Origin: Mesorhizobium sp.
GTDB lineage: Bacteria > Pseudomonadota > Alphaproteobacteria > Rhizobiales > Rhizobiaceae
NCBI GenBank assembly: GCA_004020645.1
Contig: SAQL01000002.1
Span: 372,001-436,000, forward strand
Reading direction: 5' to 3'
Length of the DNA: 64,000 bases
The translations under genes and the position numbers were made by a program. The notes beneath the pieces were generated by a model that was not told the origin of the DNA, ran no database searches, and was given only the letters and a program-made list of their open reading frames with translations. Shown here one piece after another: positions 51,953 to 61,884 of the stretch. Position 1 is the stretch's first letter; each line of letters starts with the position of its first letter.

Positions 51953-51989
51953 GCGCATAACCCCGGAATCGATTTTCGGGGTCATGCGC
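51953..51989. repeat. Short palindromic repeat upstream of the DUF1402 gene
   Basis: gcgcataaccccggaatcga then ttttcggggtcatgcgc is an imperfect inverted repeat of the gcgcatgaccccgaaaatcgg type also seen at 2201-2246. The remaining bases up to the hslU stop (52189) hold nothing I recognise. Confidence 0.7.
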
Positions 51990-52188
51990 AAAACCAACTG
52001 TATAACGCCCCTTGCACGTCGAACTGATGCGCGGCGCTGTAGTTGCCGGGCAAACTAGGTAAAGCTGGATGGGGAGTCGAGAGCCCCTGCGCCCGGCAAG
52101 ACAAAAGCTGGCCGGATGCTTCCATTTGGCCACACGTTTCAGAGCTTGCCGGCTCGCCCGGCCCATTTCTTGTAGGATGGATCGCCTG

Positions 52189-53502
52189 CTACAGGATGAA
52201 ACGCGACAAATCCGTGTTTCTGGACAGGTCGCCGACATGCTTTTGCACATAGGCGGCGTCGATGGTCACCGCCGTGCCATGGCGGTCCGGCGCGTCATAG
52301 GAGATCTCGTCCAGCACCCGCTCCATCACCGTCTGCAGCCGCCTGGCGCCGATGTTCTCGACGCTGGCGTTGAGATCGACGGCGATGCCGGCCAGCGAGT
52401 CGATGGCGTCGTCGGTGAAAACGAGATCGACACCCTCGGTCTTCATCAGCGCGATGTACTGCTTGATCAGGCTGGCCTCGGTCTCGGTCAGGATGCGGAC
52501 GAAATCGTCCTTCTCCAGCGCACGCAGCTCGACGCGGATCGGCAGACGGCCCTGCAGTTCGGGCAGCAGGTCGGACGGCTTGGCAACGTGGAACGCACCC
52601 GATGCGATGAACAGGATGTGGTCCGTCTTCACCGGCCCGTATTTGGTCGCGACCGTGGTGCCTTCGACAAGCGGCAGCAGGTCGCGCTGCACGCCTTCGC
52701 GGGAAACACCGGCGCCCATGCCGCCTTCGCGCGAGGCGATCTTGTCGATCTCGTCGAGGAAGACGATGCCGTCGTTTTCGGTCGATTCGAGCGCCCTGCG
52801 CACCACCTCGTCCTGGTCGAGCAACTTGTCGGACTCGTCGCCGACCAGCACCGCGTAGGACTCCTTCACCGTCGTCTTACGCGTCTTGGTCTTCTGGCCG
52901 CCCATCGCTTTCGACAGCATGTCGTTGATGTTCAACACGCCGATATTGGCGCCCGGCATGCCGGGGATCTCGAAGCCGGGCATGCCGCCAGTGCCGGTAT
53001 CGCTCACCTCGATCTCGATCTCCTTGTCGTCGAGCTCGCCGTCACGCAGCTTCTTGCGGAAACTGTCGCGCGTGGCCGGGCTCGCCGTCTTGCCGACGAG
53101 CGCTTCCAGCACGCGTTCCTCGGCGTTGATATGGGCCCGCGCCTTAACGTCCTCGCGCATCTTCTCGCGCACCAGCCCGATGGCGATCTCGACCAGATCG
53201 CGGATGATCTGCTCGACGTCACGGCCGACGTAGCCGACCTCGGTGAACTTGGTCGCCTCGACCTTGACGAACGGCGCACCGGCAAGGCGTGCCAGGCGGC
53301 GCGAGATCTCGGTCTTGCCGACGCCGGTCGGACCGATCATCAGGATGTTCTTCGGCATCACCTCTTCACGCATCTGGCCTTCGAGCTGCTGGCGGCGCCA
53401 GCGGTTGCGCAAGGCGATGGCCACGGCGCGCTTGGCGTCCTTCTGGCCGATGATGAAGCGATCGAGTTCCGAAACGATTTCGCGCGGCGAGAATGTGCTC
53501 AT
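52189..53502 (-). CDS. hslU: HslU, ATPase subunit of the HslUV protease
   Basis: HslU unfolds proteins and feeds them into HslV. The 437-residue AAA+ protein has [16 protein letters not shown] (Walker A, about residue 56), the I-domain insertion, Walker [11 protein letters not shown], the pore GYVGRDV and sensor-2 [14 protein letters not shown]. Start ATG 53502 ([20 protein letters not shown]). It is separated from hslV by a DUF2585 gene and a GNAT gene, all on the same strand. Confidence 0.97.
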   Translation of the reverse strand: MSTFSPREIVSELDRFIIGQKDAKRAVAIALRNRWRRQQLEGQMREEVMPKNILMIGPTGVGKTEISRRLARLAGAPFVKVEATKFTEVGYVGRDVEQIIRDLVEIAIGLVREKMREDVKARAHINAEERVLEALVGKTASPATRDSFRKKLRDGELDDKEIEIEVSDTGTGGMPGFEIPGMPGANIGVLNINDMLSKAMGGQKTKTRKTTVKESYAVLVGDESDKLLDQDEVVRRALESTENDGIVFLDEIDKIASREGGMGAGVSREGVQRDLLPLVEGTTVATKYGPVKTDHILFIASGAFHVAKPSDLLPELQGRLPIRVELRALEKDDFVRILTETEASLIKQYIALMKTEGVDLVFTDDAIDSLAGIAVDLNASVENIGARRLQTVMERVLDEISYDAPDRHGTAVTIDAAYVQKHVGDLSRNTDLSRFIL

Positions 53503-53506
53503 ATTC

Positions 53507-54106
53507 CTAAATTCCACTTTGCCACTGCCGGATGGACTCGAACGGATGCAGCAGCATGATCACGTTGAGTGTCAGATTGTCCCGGATGATGTAGCCGACA
53601 CCGAATTCGAAGATGACGGCCAGGGTCACGATCACCCATATAGGAAGCCCGCGCGCCATCACAAATCCCACCACCATCGCCAGCGTGTCCGCCACCGAAT
53701 TGATGATGCTGTCGCCGTAGTAATCCAGGGAAATTGTGCCGGCGCGATAGCGCTCGATGATCAACGGGCTGTTCTCGAGAAGTTCCCAACCGCCCTCTAT
53801 GACGACCGCAAATGCCAGCCTGAGCCCGATCGGCGAGCGCGGGAACAGAGCCCACGCCAGCGCGTAGAACAGGAAGCCGTGGATGATGTGCGAGAATGTA
53901 TACCAGTCGGAAATATGCTGGGAATTCTCCGAGCTCTGCACGATGCCGTGCCACAGCTTGACATAGCCGCATTCGCAGATCGGCGTTCGGCCCATGCCGT
54001 AAAGGGATCCAGCCTGGAATATGATCAGGCCGAGGACGAGCAGAAGCCCCATCCGCCAGCTGTCTTCATAGGCCGAGACGGGTTTGTCGGCGCCGGTTGT
54101 GCTCAT
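53507..54106 (-). CDS. DUF2585 (UPF0314) membrane protein
   Basis: The 199-residue product has about five membrane segments ([54 protein letters not shown]) and the conserved [27 protein letters not shown] and [18 protein letters not shown] of DUF2585/UPF0314. Function unknown; it is common in alphaproteobacteria. Four bases separate it from hslU. Confidence 0.88.
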   Translation of the reverse strand: MSTTGADKPVSAYEDSWRMGLLLVLGLIIFQAGSLYGMGRTPICECGYVKLWHGIVQSSENSQHISDWYTFSHIIHGFLFYALAWALFPRSPIGLRLAFAVVIEGGWELLENSPLIIERYRAGTISLDYYGDSIINSVADTLAMVVGFVMARGLPIWVIVTLAVIFEFGVGYIIRDNLTLNVIMLLHPFESIRQWQSGI

Positions 54107-54127
54107 GCTGTTACTGCCCCTCTTCGA

Positions 54128-54172
54128 CGTCGCCTTATTCGGCGTCGCCCTATTCGATATCGCCCTCTTCGG
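54128..54172. repeat. Three 15-base direct repeats at the GNAT 3' end
   Basis: cgtcgccttattcgg, cgtcgccctattcga and tatcgccctcttcgg follow each other without gap. On the coding strand the units give Glu/stop-Gly-Asp patterns, and the GNAT stop codon lies within the middle unit, so expansion created or moved the C-terminus (AEEGDIE). Confidence 0.7.
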
Positions 54173-54665
54173 CGTCGATTGCCATCAGCACGGCGTCGCC
54201 ATATTCCGATTGCCTTCGATCGATAGCTCTGAAACCGGCCTTTTCATAGGCGCGGATCGCTCGTCGGTTGGATGGATCCGGGTCAATGATGACACGCGGC
54301 ACCCCTTCCTCGAACAGCTGTTCCACGAACTGCCGGACAATTGCCGAGCCGTGGCCGCGTCCGACAAGCTCAGGCCTGCCGATCGACAGATCGATGCCGA
54401 GCGTACCGAACGGCTGGTCGCTATAGGGATGGCCGTCCTCCAGATGCGGGTCGTAGCTCTGCATGTAGCCGATCGGCTCGCCGTCGAGCTCGATGATCAA
54501 CGGTTCGACGGAAATGCTGTCGATATGCTGGCGGATCTGCGCGATCTCCGTCTCGGGGTCATCCCACCACTCGGCGACATGCGGCTCGGCCAGCCATGCA
54601 GCGATCATCGGCAGGTCCGCCTCGGTCACCGGCCGAAAGTCATATCTATTTTCATGTTTGGCCAT
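54150..54665 (-). CDS. GNAT acetyltransferase, AAC(6')-like
   Basis: The 171-residue product has the GNAT fold with [28 protein letters not shown] (residues about 10-38), [24 protein letters not shown] (acetyl-CoA loop, about residues 94-112) and [13 protein letters not shown]. The pattern is that of aminoglycoside 6'-N-acetyltransferases and siderophore acetyltransferases; substrate unknown. The ATG at 54665 lies inside the palindromic repeat 54660-54728, so the repeat supplies the start codon. Confidence 0.85.
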   Translation of the reverse strand: MAKHENRYDFRPVTEADLPMIAAWLAEPHVAEWWDDPETEIAQIRQHIDSISVEPLIIELDGEPIGYMQSYDPHLEDGHPYSDQPFGTLGIDLSIGRPELVGRGHGSAIVRQFVEQLFEEGVPRVIIDPDPSNRRAIRAYEKAGFRAIDRRQSEYGDAVLMAIDAEEGDIE

Positions 54666-54728
54666 GATCTTCTCCGAACCGAAGGTCAGCGAAGCAAAAA
54701 CCGGTTTCCACTTTTCGGGATCATGGCC
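54660..54728. repeat. Rhizobial palindromic repeat, long variant, over the GNAT start
   Basis: ggccatgatcttctccgaac, cgaaggtcagcgaagcaaaa, then ccggtttccacttttcggga and tcatggcc. It shares the ggtcagcgaagcaaaa insert with the copy at 37318-37387. It fills the gap between hslV and the GNAT gene. Confidence 0.88.
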
Positions 54729-54738
54729 AGCGGCCGGC

Positions 54739-55290
54739 TCAGCCGGCATCGAGGGTTTCGATGACGAAGTTGTTGTTGGTGTAGACGCAAATGTCGGATG
54801 CGATCTGCATCGCCTTGCGGGCGATTTCTTCGGCATCCTTGTCGGAGTCCATCAGCGCGCGCGCCGCGGCCAGCGCGAAGTTGCCGCCCGAGCCGATCGC
54901 CATGACGCCATGTTCGGGTTCGAGCACGTCGCCGGTGCCGGTCAGCGCCAGTGAGACCGACTTGTCGGCAACCAGCATCATCGCTTCCAGCCGGCGCAGA
55001 TAGCGGTCGGTGCGCCAGTCCTTGGCGAGTTCGACGCAGGCCCGCGTCAATTGCTCCGGATATTGTTCGAGCTTGGCCTCGAGCCGCTCCAGAAGCGTGA
55101 AGGCATCAGCGGTGGCACCGGCGAAACCGGCAATGACATTGCCGCTTTTGCCGATGCGGCGCACCTTCTTGGCGTTGCCTTTCATGATCGTCTGGCCAAG
55201 GCTGACCTGGCCATCACCGGCGATCACCACCTTGCCGCCCCTGCGCACAGTCAGGATCGTCGTGGCGTGCATGGTCAGTTCATTCGACAT
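54739..55290 (-). CDS. hslV: HslV, peptidase subunit of the HslUV protease
   Basis: The 183-residue threonine protease has the family N-terminus with [25 protein letters not shown]; Thr10 or Thr11 would become the N-terminal catalytic residue after processing. [22 protein letters not shown] and [14 protein letters not shown] are conserved HslV motifs. It is divergent from hisB, the usual arrangement in rhizobia. Confidence 0.97.
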   Translation of the reverse strand: MSNELTMHATTILTVRRGGKVVIAGDGQVSLGQTIMKGNAKKVRRIGKSGNVIAGFAGATADAFTLLERLEAKLEQYPEQLTRACVELAKDWRTDRYLRRLEAMMLVADKSVSLALTGTGDVLEPEHGVMAIGSGGNFALAAARALMDSDKDAEEIARKAMQIASDICVYTNNNFVIETLDAG

Positions 55291-55514
55291 CTTCTGCTCC
55301 GATCAGCACCGATCCCGATAAGGCGATTGGCGCGTTACGAGTGACTTGATCGACCATATGTATGCATAGGTCCGATGATTGCCAACCGGCCATCCGCCAG
55401 GCTCGATATCCCCTGGGATGGCAACTGGCAATCGCCGGATCATGCTGCTAGAAGGCTCTCGTTTTCAAGCACGTGAACGCTTGGAACGTCTGAACTCTGC
55501 ACAAGGATGAGGTC

Positions 55515-56114
55515 ATGCCGCCCCGTTCCGCCAACGCCAGCCGCACGACTGGGGAAACCGACATCTCCGTATCGGTCCAGGTCGACGGCTCGGGAAAATC
55601 CGATATTTCGACAGGCGTCGGCTTCTTCGACCACATGCTGGACCAGCTGTCGCGCCATTCGCTGATCGACATGACGGTCAAGGCCAAGGGCGATCTGCAC
55701 ATAGACGACCACCACACGGTCGAGGACACCGGCATTGCGCTCGGCCAAGCGCTTGCCAAGGCGTTGGGCGAGCGGCGCGGCATCATGCGCTATGCCTCGG
55801 TCGATCTCGCAATGGACGAGACGCTGACGCGCGCGGCGATCGACGTCTCCGGCCGTCCTTTCCTTGTCTGGAACGTTGCGTTCTCGTCGCCGAAGATCGG
55901 CACGTTCGACACCGAACTGGTGCGCGAATTCTTCCAGGCCCTGGCGCAAAATGCCGGCATCACGCTGCATGTCACCAACCACTACGGCGCCAACAATCAC
56001 CACATCGCCGAGACCTGCTTCAAGGCGGTGGCGCGTGCGCTGCGTTTCGCGCTTGAAAGCGACCCGCGCCAGCCTGACGCGGTTCCTTCCACCAAGGGAT
56101 CTCTGAAGGGATAG
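55515..56114 (+). CDS. hisB: Imidazoleglycerol-phosphate dehydratase
   Basis: HisB dehydrates imidazole glycerol phosphate in histidine synthesis. The 199-residue monofunctional enzyme has the two metal motifs [16 protein letters not shown] and [14 protein letters not shown] (residues about 35-80) and the C-terminal [12 protein letters not shown]. Start ATG 55515 is preceded by AAGGATGAGG. First gene of the his operon here, divergent from hslV. Confidence 0.97.
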   Translation: MPPRSANASRTTGETDISVSVQVDGSGKSDISTGVGFFDHMLDQLSRHSLIDMTVKAKGDLHIDDHHTVEDTGIALGQALAKALGERRGIMRYASVDLAMDETLTRAAIDVSGRPFLVWNVAFSSPKIGTFDTELVREFFQALAQNAGITLHVTNHYGANNHHIAETCFKAVARALRFALESDPRQPDAVPSTKGSLKG

Positions 56115-56117
56115 GCC

Positions 56118-56594
56118 ATGGCCGTCTATGTCGTGATGGATCCGCCGGGCCGCGGCGGAAAGCCTGACACAACGGCCTTTGTCCGTGATGGGTTTTCCTG
56201 GCTCGGATTCCTCGTGCCGCCGCTGTGGCTGCTCTGGCACCGGTTGTGGATCGAGGCAGCACTGGCGTTTGTCGCCATGGCTCTGCTTTCGATGCTTGCC
56301 GAAGGGCTGAGCCTTGGGCTGGCCGGCCCGCTGCTGTCGCTGCTGGTATCGCTCTATGTCGGGCTGGAAGGGCAGGCCTTGCGGATCGCCGCACTGCGCC
56401 GTCGCGGCTGGCATGAATGGGGCGTCGTCGAGGCCGACAGGCTCGACGATGCCGATACACGCTATGTGCTGGAAGCCGAAGCGCATTCCGATGAGCAATT
56501 GCGCCCGCAAGGCATCGTTCCGGACGCCGCCCATGCCCGGCCAACGCATATGGGCATCGCGCTAGGGTTGAACCACACTCCGGGAAGACCCTGA
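56118..56594 (+). CDS. DUF2628 membrane protein in the his operon
   Basis: The 158-residue product has the DUF2628 pattern: [27 protein letters not shown] followed by two or three hydrophobic segments ([36 protein letters not shown]) and [14 protein letters not shown]. Function unknown. It is 3 bases after hisB and 1 base before hisH, so it is certainly co-transcribed; a membrane protein in this place is conserved in rhizobia as far as I recall. Confidence 0.85.
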   Translation: MAVYVVMDPPGRGGKPDTTAFVRDGFSWLGFLVPPLWLLWHRLWIEAALAFVAMALLSMLAEGLSLGLAGPLLSLLVSLYVGLEGQALRIAALRRRGWHEWGVVEADRLDDADTRYVLEAEAHSDEQLRPQGIVPDAAHARPTHMGIALGLNHTPGRP

Positions 56595-56595
56595 C

Positions 56596-57246
56596 ATGCG
56601 GGTCGCGATCATCGATTATGGCTCGGGCAACCTGCGCTCGGCCACCAAGGCCTTCGAGCGCGCCGCGCACGAAGCCGGCATCGCCGCCGCCATCGACCTG
56701 ACCGCCGATGCCGAGCGTGTCAGAACCGCCGACCGCATCGTCCTGCCCGGCGTCGGCGCCTATGCCGATTGCGCGGCCGGGCTGCGCGCTGTGGCCGGCA
56801 TGTGGGAAGCGGTCGAGGAGGTCGCGATCGTCAAGCGGCGGCCGTTCCTCGGCATCTGCGTCGGTATGCAGCTGATGTCGGAGCGGGGCCTGGAAAAGAC
56901 TGTGACAAAAGGCTTTGGCTGGATCGCCGGCGACGTCAAGGAGATCACCCCGGCCGATCCTGCGCTAAAAATCCCGCAGATCGGCTGGAATACGATCGAG
57001 CTCACGCGCAAGCATCCGCTGTTTTCCGGCATTCCAACCGGCGCCAAGGGATTGCACGCCTATTTCGTCCATTCCTATCATCTCGACGCGCAGAAGCCGG
57101 AGAACGTGCTGGCGATTGCCGACTATGGTGGTCCGGTTACAGCCGCTGTTATCAGCGACAATCTCGCCGGCACGCAGTTTCATCCCGAAAAGAGCCAGGC
57201 GCTTGGCCTGGCGCTGATCACCAATTTCCTGCGCTGGAGGCCCTAG
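56596..57246 (+). CDS. hisH: Imidazole glycerol phosphate synthase, glutaminase subunit
   Basis: HisH releases ammonia from glutamine for HisF. The 216-residue class I glutaminase has [11 protein letters not shown] (catalytic Cys, about residue 89), the oxyanion region PGVGAYADC, and the His-x-Glu in GTQFHPEKS (about residue 195). It lies in the his operon before a DUF1330 gene and hisA. Confidence 0.97.
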   Translation: MRVAIIDYGSGNLRSATKAFERAAHEAGIAAAIDLTADAERVRTADRIVLPGVGAYADCAAGLRAVAGMWEAVEEVAIVKRRPFLGICVGMQLMSERGLEKTVTKGFGWIAGDVKEITPADPALKIPQIGWNTIELTRKHPLFSGIPTGAKGLHAYFVHSYHLDAQKPENVLAIADYGGPVTAAVISDNLAGTQFHPEKSQALGLALITNFLRWRP

Positions 57247-57250
57247 GATC

Positions 57251-57541
57251 ATGAGTAAGAAAGGCTACTGGATGGCGATGGTCGATGTCCGCGATCCCGA
57301 GGGCTACAAGCAATATATCGAGGCGAACGCGGCGGCGTTTGCGAAATATGGTGCGAAGTTTCCCGTGCGTGCGGGGCGTTACGCGAACCCGGAAGGGCCG
57401 ACAGGCAACCGCCACGTCCTGGTTGAGTTCGAGTCCTATGACAGGGCGATAGAATGCTACGAATCGCCTGAGTACCGGGAGGCATTGAAGTACAGGCTTG
57501 CCGCCTCGACCGGTCACTTCGTCATTGTCGAAGGCGCCTGA
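57251..57541 (+). CDS. DUF1330 small ferredoxin-fold protein
   Basis: The 96-residue protein has the DUF1330 pattern (KKGYWMAMVDVRDPEGYKQYIEANAAAFAKYGAKFPVRAG, then RHVLVEFESYDRAIECYESPEYREAL), a dimeric alpha-beta barrel fold. Biochemical role unknown. It is 4 bases after hisH and 3 before hisA, so part of the operon. A link to histidine synthesis is by position only. Confidence 0.88.
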   Translation: MSKKGYWMAMVDVRDPEGYKQYIEANAAAFAKYGAKFPVRAGRYANPEGPTGNRHVLVEFESYDRAIECYESPEYREALKYRLAASTGHFVIVEGA

Positions 57542-57544
57542 ACA

Positions 57545-58294
57545 GTGATCCTGTTCCCGGCCATCGACCTCAAGGACGGCAAGTGCGTGCGCCTGAAGCA
57601 CGGCGATATGGCGACCGCGACGATCTACAATGACGATCCGGCCGCGCAGGCCAGGGCTTTCGAGCAACAAGGCTTTGAGTGGCTGCATGTCGTCGACCTT
57701 AACGGCGCCTTCAAGGGCCAGAGTGTCAACAGCGCCGCGGTCGGCGCCATTCTCAAGGCGACGAAAAACCCGGTGCAGCTCGGCGGCGGCATCCGCACCC
57801 TGGCGCAGGTCGAGGACTGGCTCGATCGCGGGCTGGCCCGGATCATTCTCGGCACGGTGGCGGTGCGCGATCCCGATCTGGTCAGGCAGGCCTGCAAGGC
57901 GTTCCCGGGAAAGATCGCCGTCGGCATCGACGCCAAGGGCGGCAAGGTGGCGGTCGAGGGCTGGGCAGAGGCCTCTAGCCTCGGCGTTATCGAACTGGCG
58001 AAGAAGTTCGAGGGCGCCGGCGTCGCCGCCATCATCTACACCGACATCGATCGCGACGGCGTGCTGACCGGCATCAACTGGGACGCCACCATCGATCTCG
58101 CCGACGCCGTGTCTATCCCGGTCATCGCCTCCGGTGGGCTTGCCTCGATCGCCGACATCGTGCGCATGACCATGCCCGATGCGCAAAAACTCGAAGGCGC
58201 CATCTCCGGCCGCGCGCTTTATGACGGGCGTATCGATCCGGCCAAGGCACTGGCGATCCTGGCGGCAGGACCGGAGAAGGCGAGGGAGCGATGA
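57545..58294 (+). CDS. hisA: ProFAR isomerase HisA
   Basis: HisA isomerises ProFAR to PRFAR. The 249-residue TIM barrel has [19 protein letters not shown] (catalytic Asp about residue 7), [24 protein letters not shown] (second Asp, about residue 129 region) and [13 protein letters not shown]. It starts with GTG at 57545. The stop overlaps the next gene start by four bases. Confidence 0.97.
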   Translation: MILFPAIDLKDGKCVRLKHGDMATATIYNDDPAAQARAFEQQGFEWLHVVDLNGAFKGQSVNSAAVGAILKATKNPVQLGGGIRTLAQVEDWLDRGLARIILGTVAVRDPDLVRQACKAFPGKIAVGIDAKGGKVAVEGWAEASSLGVIELAKKFEGAGVAAIIYTDIDRDGVLTGINWDATIDLADAVSIPVIASGGLASIADIVRMTMPDAQKLEGAISGRALYDGRIDPAKALAILAAGPEKARER

Positions 58295-59127
58295 AACTCT
58301 CGATCATCCTCGCACCCTATGACAGCGGCCTTTACCACGCCGGCTTTGGTCAGGGCCCCGACGCCATCATTGCCGGCGGGCTTGTCGATGAACTTGCCTT
58401 GCGCGGCCATGATGTCATCGTCGAGGACATCGGCGATGTCGGCGATGCCCAGAGACGCGAAATCGCGACAGGCTTCGCGGTTTGTCGGGCAGTCGCCACC
58501 AAGGTCGACATGGCGCGCGACGACGAGCGTTTTCCCATCGTGCTCGCCGGAAATTGCCTGACCGCCGCCGGTGCGGTGGCTGGCGATACCGCGGATTCGA
58601 TCATCTGGATCGATCAGCATGGCGATCTCAACACGCCCGAGACGTCCGCCTACGGCTTTCTCGACGGCATGGCGCTGGCGACGACGCTGGGGCTCTGCTG
58701 GCGCCCGATGACGTCAGCGATTCCCGGCTTCCAGGCGATCGACCCGTCGCGGTGCATGCTGGTCGATGCGCGCGACCTCGATCCCGATGAAAGGCGGCTT
58801 CTAGAGACGTTGCCGATCATTCGCACCCAATGGGCCGATGCACTCGACAATGTCGGAAAGCTCAAGGCGGCCGGCGCGGCCCAAGTACATTTGCATCTGG
58901 ATCTGGACGTTCACGATCCGGATGTGCTGCAAGTGAACCGCTATGCACGGCCGGGAGGTCCAAATCCGGAGCAGCTGCGGCAACTGGTTTGCGGGCTGGC
59001 CAAGTCGATCCCGATAGTCGGCGTCACCCTGTCTGCCTACGATCCTGCCTTCGACGCCAAGGGCGAGGTTCCGCCTGTCGTCGGGCAATTGCTTGGCGAT
59101 TTTCTTGCCGCGCTTGGGAGGATCTGA
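58291..59127 (+). CDS. Divergent ureohydrolase (arginase/agmatinase superfamily)
   Basis: The 278-residue product follows the ureohydrolase fold: [14 protein letters not shown] in the place of [18 protein letters not shown] for DAHxD (Asp, His, Asp kept) and [11 protein letters not shown] for DxDxxDP. The first manganese-ligand His is therefore replaced by Cys (GNC), so activity on arginine is doubtful. It overlaps hisA by four bases and hisF by one, firmly inside the his operon. It may hydrolyse or bind another amidine or formamidine; unknown. Confidence 0.85.
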   Translation: MKLSIILAPYDSGLYHAGFGQGPDAIIAGGLVDELALRGHDVIVEDIGDVGDAQRREIATGFAVCRAVATKVDMARDDERFPIVLAGNCLTAAGAVAGDTADSIIWIDQHGDLNTPETSAYGFLDGMALATTLGLCWRPMTSAIPGFQAIDPSRCMLVDARDLDPDERRLLETLPIIRTQWADALDNVGKLKAAGAAQVHLHLDLDVHDPDVLQVNRYARPGGPNPEQLRQLVCGLAKSIPIVGVTLSAYDPAFDAKGEVPPVVGQLLGDFLAALGRI

Positions 59128-59918
59128 TGCTGAAAGCCCGTGTCATCCCGTGTCTCGACGTCAAGAACGGCCGCGTCGTCAAAGGCGTCAATTTCGTCGA
59201 CCTGGTCGACGCCGGCGATCCAGTCGAAGCGGCCAAGGCCTATGACGCCGCCGGCGCTGACGAGCTCTGCTTCCTCGACATCACCGCGTCGTCCGAAAAT
59301 CGCGAGACCATCTTCGACATCGTCGCCCGCACGGCCGAACAATGTTTTATGCCGCTGACCGTCGGCGGCGGCGTGCGACAGGTCGCCGACATAAGAAAGC
59401 TGCTTTTGGCCGGCGCCGACAAGGTGTCGATCAACACGGCGGCGGTGAAGAATCCCGATTTCGTCGCCGAGGCGGCTGACAAATTCGGCAACCAGTGCAT
59501 TGTCGTCGCCATCGACGCCAAGAAAGTGTCGGCCGAAGGCGAGGCCGACCGCTGGGAGATTTTCACCCATGGCGGACGCGAGAAGACCGGCATCGACGCG
59601 GTCGAATTCGCTCAGCAGATGGTCGATCGCGGCGCCGGCGAGATCCTGCTGACGTCGATGGATCGCGATGGCACCAAGGCCGGCTACGACATCGCGCTCA
59701 CCCGTGCGGTCGCCGACGCCGTGCGTTCGCCGGTCATCGCCTCCGGCGGCGTCGGCACGCTCGATCACATGGTCGAGGGCATTCGCGACGGCCATGCCGG
59801 CGCGGTGCTGGCGGCATCGATCTTCCATTTCGGCACCTACAGCATTGCCGAAGCCAAGGCGCATATGGCCCGCGCCGGCCTGCCGATGCGACTGGACACC
59901 CCAGGTGATCGGCTCTAA
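59127..59918 (+). CDS. hisF: Imidazole glycerol phosphate synthase, cyclase subunit
   Basis: HisF joins PRFAR and ammonia to give IGP and AICAR. The 263-residue TIM barrel has [19 protein letters not shown] (catalytic Asp about residue 11), [39 protein letters not shown] (second Asp, about residue 183) and VIASGGVG. The ATG overlaps the stop of the ureohydrolase gene (TGATG). A palindromic repeat follows. Confidence 0.97.
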   Translation: MLKARVIPCLDVKNGRVVKGVNFVDLVDAGDPVEAAKAYDAAGADELCFLDITASSENRETIFDIVARTAEQCFMPLTVGGGVRQVADIRKLLLAGADKVSINTAAVKNPDFVAEAADKFGNQCIVVAIDAKKVSAEGEADRWEIFTHGGREKTGIDAVEFAQQMVDRGAGEILLTSMDRDGTKAGYDIALTRAVADAVRSPVIASGGVGTLDHMVEGIRDGHAGAVLAASIFHFGTYSIAEAKAHMARAGLPMRLDTPGDRL

Positions 59919-59956
59919 AGCAAAGTGGGAGCCGGTTTTCGGGAAAGATCATGCTT
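59917..59956. repeat. Palindromic repeat, half copy, between hisF and hisE
   Basis: aaagcaaagtgggagccggt then tttcgggaaagatcatgctt matches the right-hand half of the family seen at 8571-8723. It begins on the last bases of the hisF stop and sits inside the his operon. Confidence 0.75.
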
Positions 59957-59978
59957 AAACAAGCAGATAGATGGCGCC

Positions 59979-60305
59979 ATGGCTGAGTTTTCGCTCTCCG
60001 ATCTGGAGACAATCATCAGGGAACGCGCGCATTCCGGCGATCCGGATTCGTGGACGGCAAAGCTGTTCGCGCGCGGCATCGACAAGGCGGCACAGAAGCT
60101 CGGCGAAGAGGCGGTCGAAACGGTGATCGCGGCCGTTGGCGGTGACAGACAGGCCCTCGTTTCGGAAAGCGCCGATCTCATCTATCATTGGCTCGTCGTT
60201 CTGGGCGTCGCCGGCATTCCGCTTGCCGATGTCCTGACCGAACTCGAACGCCGCACCGGTCGTTCGGGCATCGCCGAAAAGGCGTCTCGGCAGGACCGGG
60301 GCTGA
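59979..60305 (+). CDS. hisE: Phosphoribosyl-ATP pyrophosphatase
   Basis: HisE hydrolyses phosphoribosyl-ATP early in histidine synthesis. The 108-residue alpha-helical MazG-like protein has the motif [34 protein letters not shown] (residues about 42-75) with the metal-binding Glu and Asp residues. Start ATG 59979 ([10 protein letters not shown]). It lies 60 bases after hisF and 24 before coaA. Confidence 0.96.
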   Translation: MAEFSLSDLETIIRERAHSGDPDSWTAKLFARGIDKAAQKLGEEAVETVIAAVGGDRQALVSESADLIYHWLVVLGVAGIPLADVLTELERRTGRSGIAEKASRQDRG

Positions 60306-60329
60306 TCGCTGCGGAGGGTAGGAAACTCG

Positions 60330-61289
60330 ATGGACCAGCTCGCCCCCACCGAGAAATATTCGCCCTTCCGTTTTTTCTCGGCGGAGCAATGGTCGCAGTT
60401 TCGCGCCGACACGCCGATGACGCTCGGCGAGGACGAGATCCGTCGCCTGCGTTCGCTCAATGACCCGGTCGACCTTGAAGAGGTCAAGCGCATCTATCTT
60501 TCGCTGTCGCGGCTTTTGTCGGCCCATGTCGAGGCGAGCCAGCTTCTGTTCAGGCAGCGCCAGGCCTTCTTCAACGCGATGGATGTCGTCAAAACGCCCT
60601 TCATCATCGGCATTGCCGGCTCTGTCGCGGTCGGCAAATCGACCACGGCTCGCGTGCTCAAGGAATTGCTGGCGCGCTGGCCGTCGAGCCCCAAGGTCGA
60701 TCTGATCACCACTGACGGCTTCCTGCTTCCCAACGAAATCCTGCGCCGCAACAATCTGATGGAGCGCAAGGGCTTTCCCGACAGCTACGATGTCGGCGCA
60801 TTGCTGCGTTTCCTGTCGGGCATCAAATCGGCGCAGCGCAATGTCCGCGCGCCTGTTTACTCGCACCTGACCTACGACGTCGTTCCCGGCGAGTTCCAGA
60901 CTATCGACCGGCCGGATATATTGATCTTCGAAGGCATCAACGTGCTGCAGCCGGGCAAGCTGCCGAAGGACGGCAAGATCGTGCCTTTCCTGTCGGATTT
61001 CTTCGACTTCGCCATCTATATCGATGCCGAAGAGGAGCTGATCCATCAATGGTACATCGCCCGCTTCATGCGGCTGCGCGAGACCGCCTTCCGCAATCCG
61101 GACTCCTTCTTCCACCGCTATTCGCAACTTTCGCAGGCAGCGGCCCGCGCCATCGCCGAAGGCCTTTGGACCAACATCAATCTGAAGAATTTGCGCGAGA
61201 ACATCCTGCCGACGCGAGCCCGCGCCGATCTCATCCTGCGCAAGGGCGCCAATCATCTGGTCGAGGAAGTGGCGCTCAGGAAGCTGTAA
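60330..61289 (+). CDS. coaA: Pantothenate kinase, type I
   Basis: CoaA phosphorylates pantothenate, the first step to coenzyme A. The 319-residue product has the P-loop [17 protein letters not shown] (residues about 92-108), [21 protein letters not shown] and [10 protein letters not shown] of the prokaryotic type I enzyme. The start follows GGAGG. Probably transcribed with the his genes, as in other Rhizobiales. Confidence 0.97.
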   Translation: MDQLAPTEKYSPFRFFSAEQWSQFRADTPMTLGEDEIRRLRSLNDPVDLEEVKRIYLSLSRLLSAHVEASQLLFRQRQAFFNAMDVVKTPFIIGIAGSVAVGKSTTARVLKELLARWPSSPKVDLITTDGFLLPNEILRRNNLMERKGFPDSYDVGALLRFLSGIKSAQRNVRAPVYSHLTYDVVPGEFQTIDRPDILIFEGINVLQPGKLPKDGKIVPFLSDFFDFAIYIDAEEELIHQWYIARFMRLRETAFRNPDSFFHRYSQLSQAAARAIAEGLWTNINLKNLRENILPTRARADLILRKGANHLVEEVALRKL

Positions 61290-61367
61290 CGAAGCGGTTA
61301 ACGGCGCTTTAGGCAGTGCCCGCTATCGTTCGATTGCCAATTCCAGAGCATTTGTCGGGAGCAGCCG

Positions 61368-61820
61368 GTGATCAATATGCCTGCATTGCGCCGGCCTGAC
61401 ATTTCCGCCTGGCGCGGAATACTTGCTCCGCGCCGGCTTCTCAAATTCGCCTCGGTGGGGCTTGCGGCCACAGTGCTCTACGCGCTTTGTGCCAGCCTCT
61501 TCACCAGTGCCGGGTCAACATACCTGCCGCCGGCCACAGCCTCCGTCGCCGCCTATGCGGTCGCGGCAATATTCTCCTATCTCGGCCACAAGTTCTTCAC
61601 GTTCATGTCGGCCGGCTCGCATCAATTCGAAGCGCCGCGTTTTGCTGTGCTGACCGGATTCGGCCTTGCCATCGCCTATCTCCTTCCGCTGCTCCTCGTC
61701 GGGCAGTTCGGCCTGCCGGTCGCAGTTCCGATACTGCTCACTTGCATTCTCATTCCTGTGGTCAACTTTGTCGTTCTCGAACGCTGGATCTTTTCCGGCA
61801 GCGTCAGGCCTGGACTGTGA
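61368..61820 (+). CDS. GtrA-family membrane protein
   Basis: The 150-residue protein has four membrane segments (FASVGLAATVLYALCASLF, ATASVAAYAVAAIFSYLGHKFFTF, FAVLTGFGLAIAYLLPLLLVG, VAVPILLTCILIPVVNFVV) and the GtrA landmark SYLGHKFFTF and NFVVLERWIF. GtrA proteins flip undecaprenyl-linked sugars for glycan modification. Start GTG 61368 (after GGGAGC) or ATG 61377. Confidence 0.87.
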   Translation: MINMPALRRPDISAWRGILAPRRLLKFASVGLAATVLYALCASLFTSAGSTYLPPATASVAAYAVAAIFSYLGHKFFTFMSAGSHQFEAPRFAVLTGFGLAIAYLLPLLLVGQFGLPVAVPILLTCILIPVVNFVVLERWIFSGSVRPGL

Positions 61821-61884
61821 CCCAGAGCGGGTAACGGTTTTTGCAAAAATCCGATGCTCAATACGGCGCGACTGGTCCGCCGTC

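Noticed and set aside
52069-53559. 496-codon open frame opposite hslU
   Set aside because: Antisense shadow of hslU.
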